Notes: a model not told the origin generated them from the sequence alone. Numbered from the stretch's first letter, positions 6,008 to 14,778 are shown. The stretch: 64,000 nucleotides of DNA from Candidatus Woesearchaeota archaeon (GCA_026002815.1 BPGB01000006.1:1-64000), one strand, 5' to 3'. Program-made: numbers and translations.

Positions 6008-7480
6008 ATGTTCAAAAATGCTTTTGATAATTTTTCTTTGACTGAAAATGGAGATATTACAAATCGCTCGACTACAAATCCAGTTTTAGATTTCTTTTAT
6101 TTTGTTCCTAATATTTTACCAATCACAGAAGGAGATAGAGAAAGGTTAATTGAATTATTTGAAAAGTCATGGAAGCACAGCGAAAATGATACTGTGAAAC
6201 TTCTTTTTTATGTTCGTGATATTTTAGAGGGAGCAGGAAAAAGAAGTGTTTTTCGATTTTTAATTAACTATATTTCACAGAAATATCCTCAAAAGTTTTC
6301 TAATTTAATAAAATTTATTCCTGAATATGGACGATGGGATGACCTGTATTCTTTGTTTAATACACAGTTAGAAGATGTAGCCCTGCAAGTTATTAAAGAT
6401 GGGATTGATTCTGACAATGGCTTGTGCTTGAAATGGCTACCAAGAGAAAAGAAGAAAAATCATAAAGCATTTTTGAAAATTATAAAGTTTTTGAAAATTT
6501 CACCAAAAGAATATAGAAAATTAATTCTATCTAAAAGCCCTGTTGTCGTAGAACAGCAAATGTGCAAAAAGGAATGGTATCAGATAAATTTTTCTCATGT
6601 GCCTTCTGTGGCTATGAAAAAATATAGAAAGGCATTCTCTAAAAATGCAAGTGAATTTTTTGCTAAATTCTTGGAAAATGTTTCAAATGGTACTGCAAAA
6701 ATTAATACAAAAGCCGTTTACCCCAATGAAATTGTTTTACACTTTTTGAAAAAAATTGAAACATGGGATAAAGAATACTTAATAAGTGATGAATTTAAGA
6801 ATGATTTAGCAAATCAAGCACTTAAAGCACAATGGGAAAATTTGAGAAATGTTTTCGAAGGGAAGGAATACAGCATACTTCCTGTTTGTGATGTTTCTGG
6901 CTCAATGTATAGCCCAAAAAGAATACCTATATCTGTTTCAGTAGGGCTTTCCCTTTATTTTGCAGAAAGAAATAAAGGTAAATTTAGTTCTGTTTTCCTT
7001 ACTTTTAGTGAGAATCCTCAATTTGTTGTTTTAGATGAAAATAAAGATTTATTTGAAAAAATGTATAAAATTATTAATTCTAATTGGGGTTACAATACAA
7101 ATATTGTAAAAACACTGGATTTACTTTTGAGGTATGCTACTTCTAAAAAACTTCCTGATTCAGAAATGCCAAAAACACTCTTAATTATTTCAGATATGCA
7201 ATTTGACCCTTATTATGATAACAAAAATAATAATTCTGTTGAATATGTGCTTAACAGTTTTGAAGAACATGGTTATACTAAACCTAATATAATATGGTGG
7301 AATGTTGGTAGTTATCAAAATGTGCCTGTAACAGCAGAAGAAAATGGAGTTGCAGTAATCACAGGTTATAATCCAATGGTTGTAAAGTGCCTGTTGAATA
7401 AAGAAACTTATACACCAGAAATTATTGTAAAAGAAATTATTAATTCCAAAAGATATGAAAATATTTATGTAAAAAGTTAA
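6008..7480 (+). CDS. DUF2828-family protein, helical domain plus vWA (Ro60-like architecture)
   Basis: 490 residues. The N-terminal part (about 1-270) is helical with family blocks LLFYVRDILEGAGKRSVFRF, FIPEYGRWDDLYSLF and CLKWLPREKK. The C-terminal vWA domain (about 290-480) has an intact MIDAS: DVSGSMYSP near residue 298, the Thr in GYNTNIVKTL, and ISDMQFDP. DUF2828 proteins share the helical-ring plus vWA layout of Ro60/TROVE proteins, which bind misfolded RNA and Y RNAs. RNA binding here is inference. Start supported by GAGGA seven bases ahead. It is transcribed from a consensus promoter behind two duplicated RNA elements and ends at a strong terminator, so it forms its own unit. Confidence 0.82.
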   Translation: MFKNAFDNFSLTENGDITNRSTTNPVLDFFYFVPNILPITEGDRERLIELFEKSWKHSENDTVKLLFYVRDILEGAGKRSVFRFLINYISQKYPQKFSNLIKFIPEYGRWDDLYSLFNTQLEDVALQVIKDGIDSDNGLCLKWLPREKKKNHKAFLKIIKFLKISPKEYRKLILSKSPVVVEQQMCKKEWYQINFSHVPSVAMKKYRKAFSKNASEFFAKFLENVSNGTAKINTKAVYPNEIVLHFLKKIETWDKEYLISDEFKNDLANQALKAQWENLRNVFEGKEYSILPVCDVSGSMYSPKRIPISVSVGLSLYFAERNKGKFSSVFLTFSENPQFVVLDENKDLFEKMYKIINSNWGYNTNIVKTLDLLLRYATSKKLPDSEMPKTLLIISDMQFDPYYDNKNNNSVEYVLNSFEEHGYTKPNIIWWNVGSYQNVPVTAEENGVAVITGYNPMVVKCLLNKETYTPEIIVKEIINSKRYENIYVKS

Positions 7481-7514
7481 CTGTGAAAACAAATAAATAC
7501 AGTTAAAATTATAC

Positions 7515-7560
7515 AAATAGAGATTATAATAAGGAAGTAATAATCTCTATTTTTGTTTTT
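7515..7560 (+). terminator. Rho-independent terminator after the DUF2828 gene
   Basis: Arms AAATAGAGATTAT (7515-7527) and ATAATCTCTATTT (7540-7552) pair over 13 bases, loop of 12, followed by TTTTTGTTTTT. Confidence 0.88.
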
Positions 7561-7565
7561 GGTAC

Positions 7566-7594
7566 TTGACAAACCTTATTTATTTTGATATAAT
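7566..7594 (+). promoter_or_regulatory. Consensus promoter of the methyltransferase block
   Basis: TTGACA at 7566-7571 and TATAAT at 7589-7594, spacer 17. It lies directly after the terminator and 40 bases before the first ATG of the block. Confidence 0.88.
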
Positions 7595-7633
7595 GTACTT
7601 ATATGTAAGAAAAACTAAAAAAAGGATAAAACC

Positions 7634-7834
7634 ATGTACCTAATTGAAAATTTCTTATTTGATTTTGTTACAATATTTTGTATGCCTGCTTTTTGTATGT
7701 TTATAATGTTTCCTGTTGGAATATTCCTAATGAATAGGGCTTATACTTCTCTTAAAAATGGTGCAGATTGGCATGAGGTTGAATATAGAGAAGATGGTAG
7801 TATCCGTAGGGCAGAATGGAGAAAACAAAAATAA
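7634..7834 (+). CDS. Small membrane protein (66 aa)
   Basis: AAAGGATAAAACC precedes the ATG. Residues 6-35 form one or two hydrophobic helices containing FCMPAFCMFIMFPVGIF, followed by a soluble tail GADWHEVEYREDGSIRRAEWRKQK. The stop abuts the ATG of the methyltransferase (TAAATG), so the two are coupled. Function unknown. Confidence 0.6.
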   Translation: MYLIENFLFDFVTIFCMPAFCMFIMFPVGIFLMNRAYTSLKNGADWHEVEYREDGSIRRAEWRKQK

Positions 7835-8575
7835 ATGAACCATATTTATTATTCTGAAAATTTATCTATTTTAAAAACATTAAAAAGCGATTCTGTTAAC
7901 CTTGTATATATTGACCCCCCATTTAATACAGGTAAAATTCAATCAATTCATGGAAATTCTTATAAGGATAAGTTTCAAAGTTTGGATTTATATCTTGATT
8001 TTTTGAGAGCAAGAGTAGAAGAATTATATAGAATTTTAAAAGATACAGGTTCTTTCTATTTTCACATTGATTACAGATATGTGCATTATTGCAAAGTGAT
8101 GATAGATGAAATTTTTGGAATTGAAAATTTTATGAATGAAATTATTTGGGCGTATGATTATGGGGGCAGAAGTAAAAAGAAATGGTCAGCAAAACATGAT
8201 AATATTTTGTTCTATGTAAAAAATAATAAAAAATATTATTTTAATTATGAAAATGTTGAGCGTTTACCTTATCTAGCACCCAATTTAGTTACACCAGAAA
8301 AAAGAGAGCGTGGTAAAACTTATACAGATGTTTGGTGGAATACAATTGTTCACACTACTGGAAAAGAAAGGGTAAATTATCCTACTCAAAAGCCAGTTGA
8401 AATAATTAAACGGATTATTAAGGTTTCCTGTCCAGAAGGTGGTGTAGTTTTAGATGCCTTCGCTGGAAGTGGTACTACTGGTCAGGCATGTTTAGATTTA
8501 GGTGGTACAACAAAATATAAATTTATTTTGATTGATTCAAATGAAGATGCTATCAATGTAATGAGAGATTTGTAG
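7835..8575 (+). CDS. DNA methyltransferase, beta class, DPPF motif
   Basis: 246 residues. Motif IV IDPPFNTGKIQSIHG near residue 27, then YKDKFQSLDLYLDFL, IIWAYDYGGRSKKKWSAKHD, the NYPTQKPVEIIKRI block and FxGxG motif I DAFAGSGTTGQACLDLGG near 208 in the order IV-to-I typical of beta-class N6-adenine or N4-cytosine enzymes. It is short; the target recognition region between the motifs is only about 100 residues. The start directly follows the upstream stop. It could modify phage DNA against host restriction; no cognate endonuclease is nearby. Confidence 0.88.
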   Translation: MNHIYYSENLSILKTLKSDSVNLVYIDPPFNTGKIQSIHGNSYKDKFQSLDLYLDFLRARVEELYRILKDTGSFYFHIDYRYVHYCKVMIDEIFGIENFMNEIIWAYDYGGRSKKKWSAKHDNILFYVKNNKKYYFNYENVERLPYLAPNLVTPEKRERGKTYTDVWWNTIVHTTGKERVNYPTQKPVEIIKRIIKVSCPEGGVVLDAFAGSGTTGQACLDLGGTTKYKFILIDSNEDAINVMRDL

Positions 8576-8596
8576 ATTGGGATTATATAGAATGGT

Positions 8597-9097
8597 ATGG
8601 GATTATATAAAATGGAAGAAATAAATTTTGATTTTGAAGATTTTGAAAACACACAAGAAGATAAAATTTATGCTATTTTTACAGATGATGTAGAAACTTT
8701 AAGTATATTAGATTTAGTATTAGATGATAAAGTAGAAGAATCTTTTGAAAGGATTTATGAATCTTATTGTAAATATAGGTGTAAAAATAAGTTGATTCAT
8801 TTGTTAGACTTTCATTTAGAAGAAGAACACAATGATTTTTACAGAGAAAAAGATGAAAATGTATTTGCTTTTATAGAAGAAAATCCTAATATGAAAGAGC
8901 AATTATATTTTTTTATTTATATGCTAGATAATATTGGTGTTCTTTGTAAGAGGGGTGGAGAAATTGTTTGTGTTACAGAAGAAGAGCGGTTTCAAAAAAT
9001 TATTAATAAATTTTCTAATTATAATGAATCAATTCACTGCCCTGTATGTAATAAAGAAATTAAAGTAAGCATTAAGGATATTAAGAAAAATATTTAA
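8597..9097 (+). CDS. Hypothetical acidic protein with C-terminal CPVC motif
   Basis: 166 residues if ATG 8597 is used; ATG 8612 (MEEINF) with GGGA upstream is an alternative. The first two thirds are strongly acidic and helical (DFEDFENTQEDK, YRCKNKLIHLLDFHLEEEHNDFY). The end has HCPVCNKEIKVSIKDI, a half zinc knuckle. It lies between two methyltransferase genes and is co-oriented with them. No family recognised. Confidence 0.55.
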   Translation: MGLYKMEEINFDFEDFENTQEDKIYAIFTDDVETLSILDLVLDDKVEESFERIYESYCKYRCKNKLIHLLDFHLEEEHNDFYREKDENVFAFIEENPNMKEQLYFFIYMLDNIGVLCKRGGEIVCVTEEERFQKIINKFSNYNESIHCPVCNKEIKVSIKDIKKNI

Positions 9098-9105
9098 GTG
9101 GTAAA

Positions 9106-9837
9106 ATGATGAATAAATTAGAAATAAATAAGATTTATAATATGGACTGTTTGGAAGGGATGAAGTTAATAGATGATGAGTCTATTGATATGGTTTTTGC
9201 AGATTTACCGTATGGGTTGACTTCAAACAAATGGGATGCAAGAATAGACATTGACAAATTTTGGAAAGAGGTTTTGAGAATAATTAAAGATAGAACACCG
9301 ATTATATTTACTGGCAGAGAACCATTTTCAAGTATACTTGTTACAAGCAATTTGAAGATGTTTCGCCATAAGTGGGTGTGGAATAAAAATAATAGTGCTG
9401 GATTTATAAATGCAAAAAAAATGCCTTTACAAGTAGTAGAGGATATATTAGTTTTTGGAAAAAAAAGTCCTAATTACTATCCAATTATGGAAGAAAGAGG
9501 TAAGCCCAAATTTAAAGGGGGTTATACAAATAGTTCCAATTATAGAATAGATGTTACTAATTATAAAATTAAAAATAATATTTATTATCCGAAAAATATT
9601 TTAAATATAAGTAATGCAGTTCAAAAGGGAAAAATTCATCCAACCCAAAAACCAATTGAATTATTAGAATATTTAATAGAAACCTATACCAAAGAAGGGG
9701 ATTTAGTTTTAGACCCTGTGATAGGAAGCGGTACTACTGCTTTGGCATGTAAAAATAAAAATAGAAAATTTATAGGATTTGAAATAAATCAGAATTATTT
9801 TGAATTGGCACAGAAAAGAATCAATAATGGAGATTAA
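9106..9837 (+). CDS. DNA methyltransferase, DLPY variant of motif IV
   Basis: 243 residues. Motif IV reads FADLPYGLTSNKWD near residue 30, with Leu replacing the first Pro of DPPY, followed by PIIFTGREPFSS, HKWVWNKNNSAGF, the HPTQKPIELLEYLI block and motif I DPVIGSGTTALACKNKNRKFIGFEI near 210. This order and the NKWD continuation match phage and prophage N6-adenine methyltransferases of the DLPYG type. GTGG lies before the tandem ATGATG start. Independent target site from the neighbours is likely because the intervening regions differ. Confidence 0.88.
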   Translation: MMNKLEINKIYNMDCLEGMKLIDDESIDMVFADLPYGLTSNKWDARIDIDKFWKEVLRIIKDRTPIIFTGREPFSSILVTSNLKMFRHKWVWNKNNSAGFINAKKMPLQVVEDILVFGKKSPNYYPIMEERGKPKFKGGYTNSSNYRIDVTNYKIKNNIYYPKNILNISNAVQKGKIHPTQKPIELLEYLIETYTKEGDLVLDPVIGSGTTALACKNKNRKFIGFEINQNYFELAQKRINNGD

Positions 9838-9839
9838 AA

Positions 9840-10028
9840 ATGACAGTCAAATGTTCTTGTAAAAGTGAAGATTGCAATATTAAAATCAGAATAGATAGAA
9901 TGACTTCTGGTATCTGGTTCACAGATAAAGAAGGTAAGGAAACCTTAATGGATTTGGATGCAAACACAATTGTAAAATTGATTACAGAATTAAGAAATTT
10001 TTTGATTGAATTGACTAATTTAGAATAA
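9840..10028 (+). CDS. Hypothetical protein (62 aa) with N-terminal Cys triad
   Basis: Sits two bases after the methyltransferase stop. Starts MTVKCSCKSEDCNIKIRID, with three Cys in eight residues that could hold a metal, then a mixed domain ending in a helix (ANTIVKLITELRNFLIELTNLE). A phage accessory protein of unknown role. Confidence 0.55.
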   Translation: MTVKCSCKSEDCNIKIRIDRMTSGIWFTDKEGKETLMDLDANTIVKLITELRNFLIELTNLE

Positions 10029-10040
10029 GGAAATTATAAA

Positions 10041-10313
10041 ATGGGAGAAGATAAAAATACTATTTTATTATCTTGTTCTTGTGGATGTTCTCTTTTGAAA
10101 TTAGAAAGAGATACTTCTGTAAAATTATATTATTTATCTCATTATTTAGATTCTTCATATCAGCAAAAAAATTTTTATAGTTTATTAAAAAATAAGATTA
10201 AATTGATTTGGCTTATTTTATCTGGAAAAGAATATGTATTTTGGGATATGATTTTCACGAAAGAAGATTTAAAGAAACTTTATTCTTTCTTGAAGGAAGA
10301 TTATAAAGGGTGA
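10041..10313 (+). CDS. Hypothetical protein (90 aa), CSCGCS motif
   Basis: AAGGAAATTATAAA precedes the ATG. The N-terminus has LLSCSCGCSLLKLERD, a Cys cluster followed by a beta-rich stretch; the middle contains a hydrophobic segment (IKLIWLILSGKEYVFWDMIF) and an acidic helical end. The pattern resembles small conserved phage proteins in which the Cys cluster starts a single-domain fold. The stop lies 5 bases before the next methyltransferase ATG. Confidence 0.55.
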   Translation: MGEDKNTILLSCSCGCSLLKLERDTSVKLYYLSHYLDSSYQQKNFYSLLKNKIKLIWLILSGKEYVFWDMIFTKEDLKKLYSFLKEDYKG

Positions 10314-10318
10314 TTTTT

Positions 10319-11659
10319 ATGAATGTTTATGATAAAGATAATCCTCATCCTTTATATAATAGAGAATGTGAATTAGTTTGGAAAGGTAAATATGATATTT
10401 ATGGAAATAAGACAAATTTTGACTTTTCACCTAATAATAAATTAAAAAAACATGAAATTTTAAGAAAAAAAGATAATGATTCAAATTTGAATTTTCTATT
10501 TTTTTCAGAAAATAGAGATGTTTTGATTAATTTAAAAAAGTATGTTGATAATATTGATTTGATATATATAGACCCCCCTTATAATACTGGTAACAAATTC
10601 TATGAAAAGATAAAGATGGGAGATAAAGTTGTTTCAGTAAATTCTTATATTGATAAGTTTAAAGTTGATGAATATTTACAATTTATGTATGAAAGATTAT
10701 TCTTAATGCACAAGTTATTAAAAGAAATAGACAGTATTTTTGTTCATTTGGATTGGCATATCGGGCATTATGTCAAGATGCTGATGGATGAAATCTTTGG
10801 GAAAGATAACTTTCAAAATGAGATTATTTGGTCATATGACCAAGGCGCTAGAGGAAAGGAGCGTTTCGCTCGAAAACACGATACGATTTTTTGGTATTCG
10901 ATGTCAAAATCACATCACTTTTTTGCAGAAAAAATTTTAGTACCTTATGAAAGCGGAATGACAAAATGGAGATACACAAAAGGTTTGCAAGCAGGAAAAG
11001 AAATGCCAGAAGGTAAAGTCCCTAGTGATGTATGGGATATAAAATTCAATTCAATGACTGAGAGACTGTACGATACTGAAAAACCTTATGAGTTAATTGA
11101 AAAAATTGTTCAGGCGTGTAGCACGCCCAGCATGATTGTTGCTGATTTATTTTGTGGGAGTGGTACAACTTTAGCCGTTGCACAGAAATTAAAAAGAAGA
11201 TGGATTGGAAGTGATTCTAGTATATCATCTTTTAAAGTTACAAGAAAGAGAATGTATCAATATACTACAAATATAGATACATATATTAATGAAGATTTAT
11301 TAGACACTATTTTAGAAAATCATTATTTGGAATGTAGTATAGAAGCAAAAGATAATTTAGTTTTTATAAAAATAGATAAATTTATTCCAAAGATTAATGA
11401 AAATGTTTCTAAAAAAGATATAGATTATATTAAGAGTTATTTTGAAGAAAACCCCTTTGAATATATAGAATTTTGGGGAATAGATTACAATTATAATGGT
11501 GAATTTTTTACTTATGATGATATTATTTTTTCAGATAAAAAGAAAAAAGTATTATCCATCGTTTCAAATAAGGGATTTCCAAAAGAAAAATGTGGTATAA
11601 TTGCAATTAAAGTAGTAGATATATTTGGAAAAGAAACTATCAAAATTTTGGGAGATTAA
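10319..11659 (+). CDS. DNA methyltransferase, type III Mod-like, with extra C-terminal domain
   Basis: 446 residues from ATG 10319; a GTG at 10310 overlaps the previous stop but AAAGG at 10305-10309 fits the ATG better. Motif IV IDPPYNTGNKFYEK near residue 83, LDWHIGHYVKMLMDEIFG, IIWSYDQGARGKERFARKHD, TEKPYELIEKIVQAC, and motif I DLFCGSGTTLAVAQKLKRRWIGSD near 277. This is the layout of type III and related N6-adenine methyltransferases. The last 130 residues are an additional acidic domain with no recognised motif. It resembles the 7835 enzyme, so the two may be distant paralogues. Confidence 0.88.
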   Translation: MNVYDKDNPHPLYNRECELVWKGKYDIYGNKTNFDFSPNNKLKKHEILRKKDNDSNLNFLFFSENRDVLINLKKYVDNIDLIYIDPPYNTGNKFYEKIKMGDKVVSVNSYIDKFKVDEYLQFMYERLFLMHKLLKEIDSIFVHLDWHIGHYVKMLMDEIFGKDNFQNEIIWSYDQGARGKERFARKHDTIFWYSMSKSHHFFAEKILVPYESGMTKWRYTKGLQAGKEMPEGKVPSDVWDIKFNSMTERLYDTEKPYELIEKIVQACSTPSMIVADLFCGSGTTLAVAQKLKRRWIGSDSSISSFKVTRKRMYQYTTNIDTYINEDLLDTILENHYLECSIEAKDNLVFIKIDKFIPKINENVSKKDIDYIKSYFEENPFEYIEFWGIDYNYNGEFFTYDDIIFSDKKKKVLSIVSNKGFPKEKCGIIAIKVVDIFGKETIKILGD

Positions 11660-11660
11660 A

Positions 11661-12113
11661 ATGATAACATTGGATGAATTTATAAAAAAATATTACCCAA
11701 TCCCAAAGAAAAAAGACATTGGATATAATTTTTATTTAAAGCATGGTTATAATGAGTATCTTATAAAATATTTTAAAAAAGATTTGGAGCATATAAAAAA
11801 TATTCTTTTACCACACTATCTTAATTATCTATTAGAAAAAGAAGTAAAAAAACACAAAAATTTAGAAAACTATTTAATAGGAAAAAAGATAGTAAAAAGC
11901 AAGCATTTCATTTTTTTATTACAGGGTAAAATTTCAAAAGATACTTATGGGATTTTGTTGAGAAAAATAGAAGATAAATATTTTTGTTTATTTATTAATA
12001 CAGGAAGCAGAGGGTTTATATTAGACATATTTTCAGATGAAGATATAGAAATTACAGAAGAAGTTTTTAAGTCTTTTAATACTTTTTTGTTAAAATTAAA
12101 TGAAGGAAGATAA
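11661..12113 (+). CDS. Hypothetical protein (150 aa)
   Basis: ATG 11661 is preferred because GGGAG at 11650-11654 precedes it; an upstream in-frame ATG at 11625 lies inside the methyltransferase gene. Mostly helical and Lys-rich at first (FIKKYYPIPKKKDIGYNFYLKHGYNEY), then a beta-rich half (KHFIFLLQGKISKDTYGILLRKIEDKYFCLFIN) that could be a small sensor-like fold. No family assignment. Confidence 0.6.
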   Translation: MITLDEFIKKYYPIPKKKDIGYNFYLKHGYNEYLIKYFKKDLEHIKNILLPHYLNYLLEKEVKKHKNLENYLIGKKIVKSKHFIFLLQGKISKDTYGILLRKIEDKYFCLFINTGSRGFILDIFSDEDIEITEEVFKSFNTFLLKLNEGR

Positions 12114-12132
12114 TTAGATTGGAGTATTATAA

Positions 12133-13015
12133 ATGGAAATAAAAAGTTACCCAAAAGTAGTACGATATGACCACTTTCTAATGAAAGATTTGTTAAAGGG
12201 AAAAATTATAGTAGAAGAAAAAATAGATGGAAGTCAGTTTTCATTTAAAAAATCGGGAGATGAGATTATATTTAAGAGTAGGGGTGCTATTGTCCCTGCT
12301 TATGGGGGAGATAAACTATTTAGAAAAGCAATAGATTATATTCTCACAATCAAAGATAAATTAAATGAGAATTGGACATATCGAGGGGAAGTACTTTCAA
12401 ATAAAAAACATAATATACTTGAATATCAGAGAACACCAAAACATAACTTTATTGGGTTTGACATTGAATTAGAAGATAGGACTTTTCTTATCTCCAATAG
12501 ATAAAAAGATGGAATTTGAGCGATTAGATTTTGAAACTGTTCCCCTCGTATTTTGAAGGTGAAGTAAATAGCTATAGATGAATTAAGAAAATTCCTTGAT
12601 AGGGAATCTGTTTTAGGTGGACAAATAGAAGGAATTGTTATAAAAAACTACAATATAGTTACACAAGCAAACGATATAGCAATGGGAAAACTTGTTAGAG
12701 AAGAATTTTTAGAAGTACACAAAACGGAATGGGCAAGGGGAGAGAAAGAAGTTGTTAATATTATTGCAGAGCAGTTTAGGACAGAAGCACGATGGGAAAA
12801 GGCACTTCAGCACTTGAAAGAAAGTGGATTATTAACTTTTACTCCAAGAGATATTCCTTTACTTTTACAAGAAGTTTCTACAGATGTTTATAATGAGGAA
12901 GAATGAAACAATTAAGGACTTGCTTTTTAAATACTTTTGGGGTAAAATACATAAAGGAATTACAAAAGGTATTCCAGAATGGTATAAAGAATATTTCTTA
13001 AATAGAGGATTATGA
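12133..13015 (+). pseudogene. ATP-dependent RNA ligase (Rnl2-like), frameshifted
   Basis: The first 123 residues are intact and carry the adenylation motif EEKIDGSQF (nucleotidyl Lys, near residue 30) and FIGFDIEL. After 12490 the homologous sequence continues in other frames: SPIDKKMEFERLDFETVPLVF, then FEGEVNS, then IDELRKFLDRESVLGGQIEGIVIKNY (motif IV), then MGKLVREEF (motif V) and, after another shift at about 12903, ETIKDLLFKYFWGKIHKG to TGA 13013-13015. The last codons overlap the next ATG (ATGA). At least four indels but almost no damaged amino acids. It would repair broken RNA ends such as cleaved tRNA if intact. Either sequence errors or very recent decay. Confidence 0.78.
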
Positions 13016-13579
13016 AAAAAATGAATAATAGTACTTTATATACTATATTTTTTGAGGGACAATATTATTCTTGGTTTTCAGAATTAAAAAGTGGTAATTT
13101 TGTTATTGTAGATGAAAACAATGAAGAATATTTTCTTTATATAAATTCTACTTATTTCTTTCAAAAGACCAATCATTACTGAGAAATCTACCCAAAGAAA
13201 TTTATCAAATAAAGCAGAGATATTAAAGAATATTGCCTATAAATTAAAAGAAAATTCTTATCCATATTTTCCAAAAGAATTTTTATCAAAAGAAGATTTG
13301 AGTTGAATTTTGCGAGGAATAATAATTTATATTATGACACCATTTGTTCAAAGTTATGATGCTGAGTATTGAAGCAGAAGAAACAAGGATCAAAAGAAGA
13401 ACATTGATTTTGTTTTTATTGGGGAATATAAACCCTATCCAGAAAACATATTTTTTGATTATGAGATTTTGGCTACCCCCAAAAATATCCCTGCTGGTTT
13501 AGAATATTATAATAGATGTAGGCTTATCCCTACCAGTATATTAAGTGATTTTGAAAAATTATATTTATTTATTATATAA
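13012..13579 (+). pseudogene. Unknown phage gene broken by frameshifts
   Basis: The ATG at 13012 overlaps the RNA ligase stop. The first frame (MKKMNNSTLYTIFFEGQYYS to NHY) ends at 13182. The next frame continues TEKSTQRNLSNKAEILKNIA to KEDLS, with TGA at 13304 and again at 13370, then KNIDFVFIGEYKPYPENIFF to a TAA at 13577-13579. An alternative frame around 13305-13365 (LNFARNNNLYYDTICSKL) shows that the TGAs are probably crossed by indels and not read through. No known domain. The protein intended is about 185 residues. Confidence 0.5.
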
Positions 13580-13629
13580 AAAAAATATTAAAAATTTATT
13601 TGTTAATGAGAGAAGTAAGGTGTTATAAC

Positions 13630-13859
13630 TAGTTTATTCAAACAACAGAAATCAGGCTTGCTTTAGAAATTAAAATTCCAACCATAGAAGGAAATGACAT
13701 ATTTGATTTGGCTGAAAAAGTAAATTCTTTCTTGGAAGAAAAGAAGAAGAGTTATAGAGAGAATATTTTACTTATTTACCATGTCCTAGATGTTCTGGGA
13801 CTGGCGTCATTGTATCTGGTTTGGATAATTATGATGAAAAAATTAATAATACAAAATAG
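13630..13859 (+). pseudogene. Small CxxCxGxG zinc protein gene, frameshifted
   Basis: The first part reads TTEIRLALEIKIPTIEGNDI and then AEKVNSFLEEKKKSYREN in one frame. From about 13778 the meaningful frame is CPRCSGTGVIVSGLDNYDEK ending at TAG 13857-13859. CPRCSGTG is a DnaJ-type zinc half-site. One single-base indel near 13765-13780 separates the two parts, and no clear start codon remains (AAGGTG at 13617-13622 lies ahead). Function unknown. Confidence 0.5.
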
Positions 13860-13865
13860 GAGAAT

Positions 13866-14188
13866 AAAAAAGGTGGCTGAATTATTGATGGAAAATATTT
13901 TATATTTCAAATGAGTCAAAAAGTAGAAGAAGAGTTTAAGCAAGGAATATAAAGAATTACTTGACAGATTTTTTAAACTAGGAATAGATGTATCGGATTT
14001 TGAATTTGAGAATGGGACTATCTCTTATAATAATATCTAAATTTTATATAGATAGAAGTACTGATAAATTGTATGCTTATTATAAATATGATACTAGCGA
14101 AAAGTATCTTATACATGATTCAAATAGTTTAGAAAAGGCTGTTAAAAAAATTATCAAAAGAATCAAGTTAACAGAAGGAAAGTTTTAA
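13866..14188 (+). pseudogene. Unknown small gene, frameshifted
   Basis: Fragments in three frames join into one plausible protein: VAE then IIDGKYFIFQMSQKVEEEFK, then ELLDRFFKLGIDVSDFEFEN-GTISYNNI, then KFYIDRSTDKLYAYYKYDTS to ITEGKF-like end (stop 14186-14188). Shifts fall near 13880, 13952 and 14035. The start codon is unclear; ATG 13911 is one option. The last fragment alone is open from ATG 13988 but its first 17 residues (MYRILNLRMGLSL) are out-of-frame noise. No family recognised. Confidence 0.5.
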
Positions 14189-14207
14189 AAAAGGGAATAT
14201 AATCGAA

Positions 14208-14778
14208 ATCTAAAAAACCACGACTTTCTCAACCAAAACAATATACAGCGAGGGATAATTTTAAAACACCTTATTATGCAACGGAGATTTTAATTCCCTA
14301 TATTCCAAGTTGTAACTTTATCTGGGAGTGTTCTTCTGGGGAAGGGCATATAAGTACACGGGTTTTAGTTGATTATGGCTTTAAGGTTTTTGAATCTGAT
14401 ATTTCACCAGTGTATATAAATAAGATAGATTTTCTCAAAGAAGACTATTGATTTTGACAGGCATTAAAGATTTCGTAATTATTACTAATCCACCCTATTC
14501 ACTAAAAAAGGAATTTGTCTATAAAGCATTAGAATATAATGTGCCTTTTGCCTTTCTAATATCGGCTGATTATAGTCCAATGGTTGATTAATGTTTTAGA
14601 AATGGATGGCAGTAGCAAGAATTACCCCAAAGAAAAGAATAAATTTTATAACACCAAACAGAAGAGAGGGTACAACAAGTTATTTTCATAGTTATTGGCT
14701 TGACACGATATTTCAAACATACCAGAAAATAAACAGGAAATTTTTGTAGATATAAATACAAAAGGTAGGGTAGAATGA
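14208..14778 (+). pseudogene. DNA N6-adenine methyltransferase-like gene, frameshifted
   Basis: Frame 1: KSKKPRLSQPKQYTARDNFK, TPYYATEILIPYIP, then FIWECSSGEGHISTRVLVDYG (SAM-binding motif I) to KEDY. After an apparent one-base loss at about 14450: LILTGIKDFVIITNPPYSLK (motif IV NPPY) to SADYSPMVD. After about 14590: AVARITPKKRINFITPNRRE, YFHSYWLDT. After about 14710: ISNIPENKQEIFVDINTKGR, VE and TGA 14776-14778, overlapping the next ATG. Even the start looks hit by an extra base (ATCGAAATC). Motifs are intact at protein level, which argues for recent or artefactual indels. Expected role: site-specific adenine methylation. Confidence 0.72.

Noticed and set aside
13300-13380. In-frame TGA codons suggesting TGA read as Trp or Gly
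   Set aside because: Other genes use TGA as a true stop with ATGA couplings and TGG for Trp; an alternative frame around the same bases is open, so indels explain it better.
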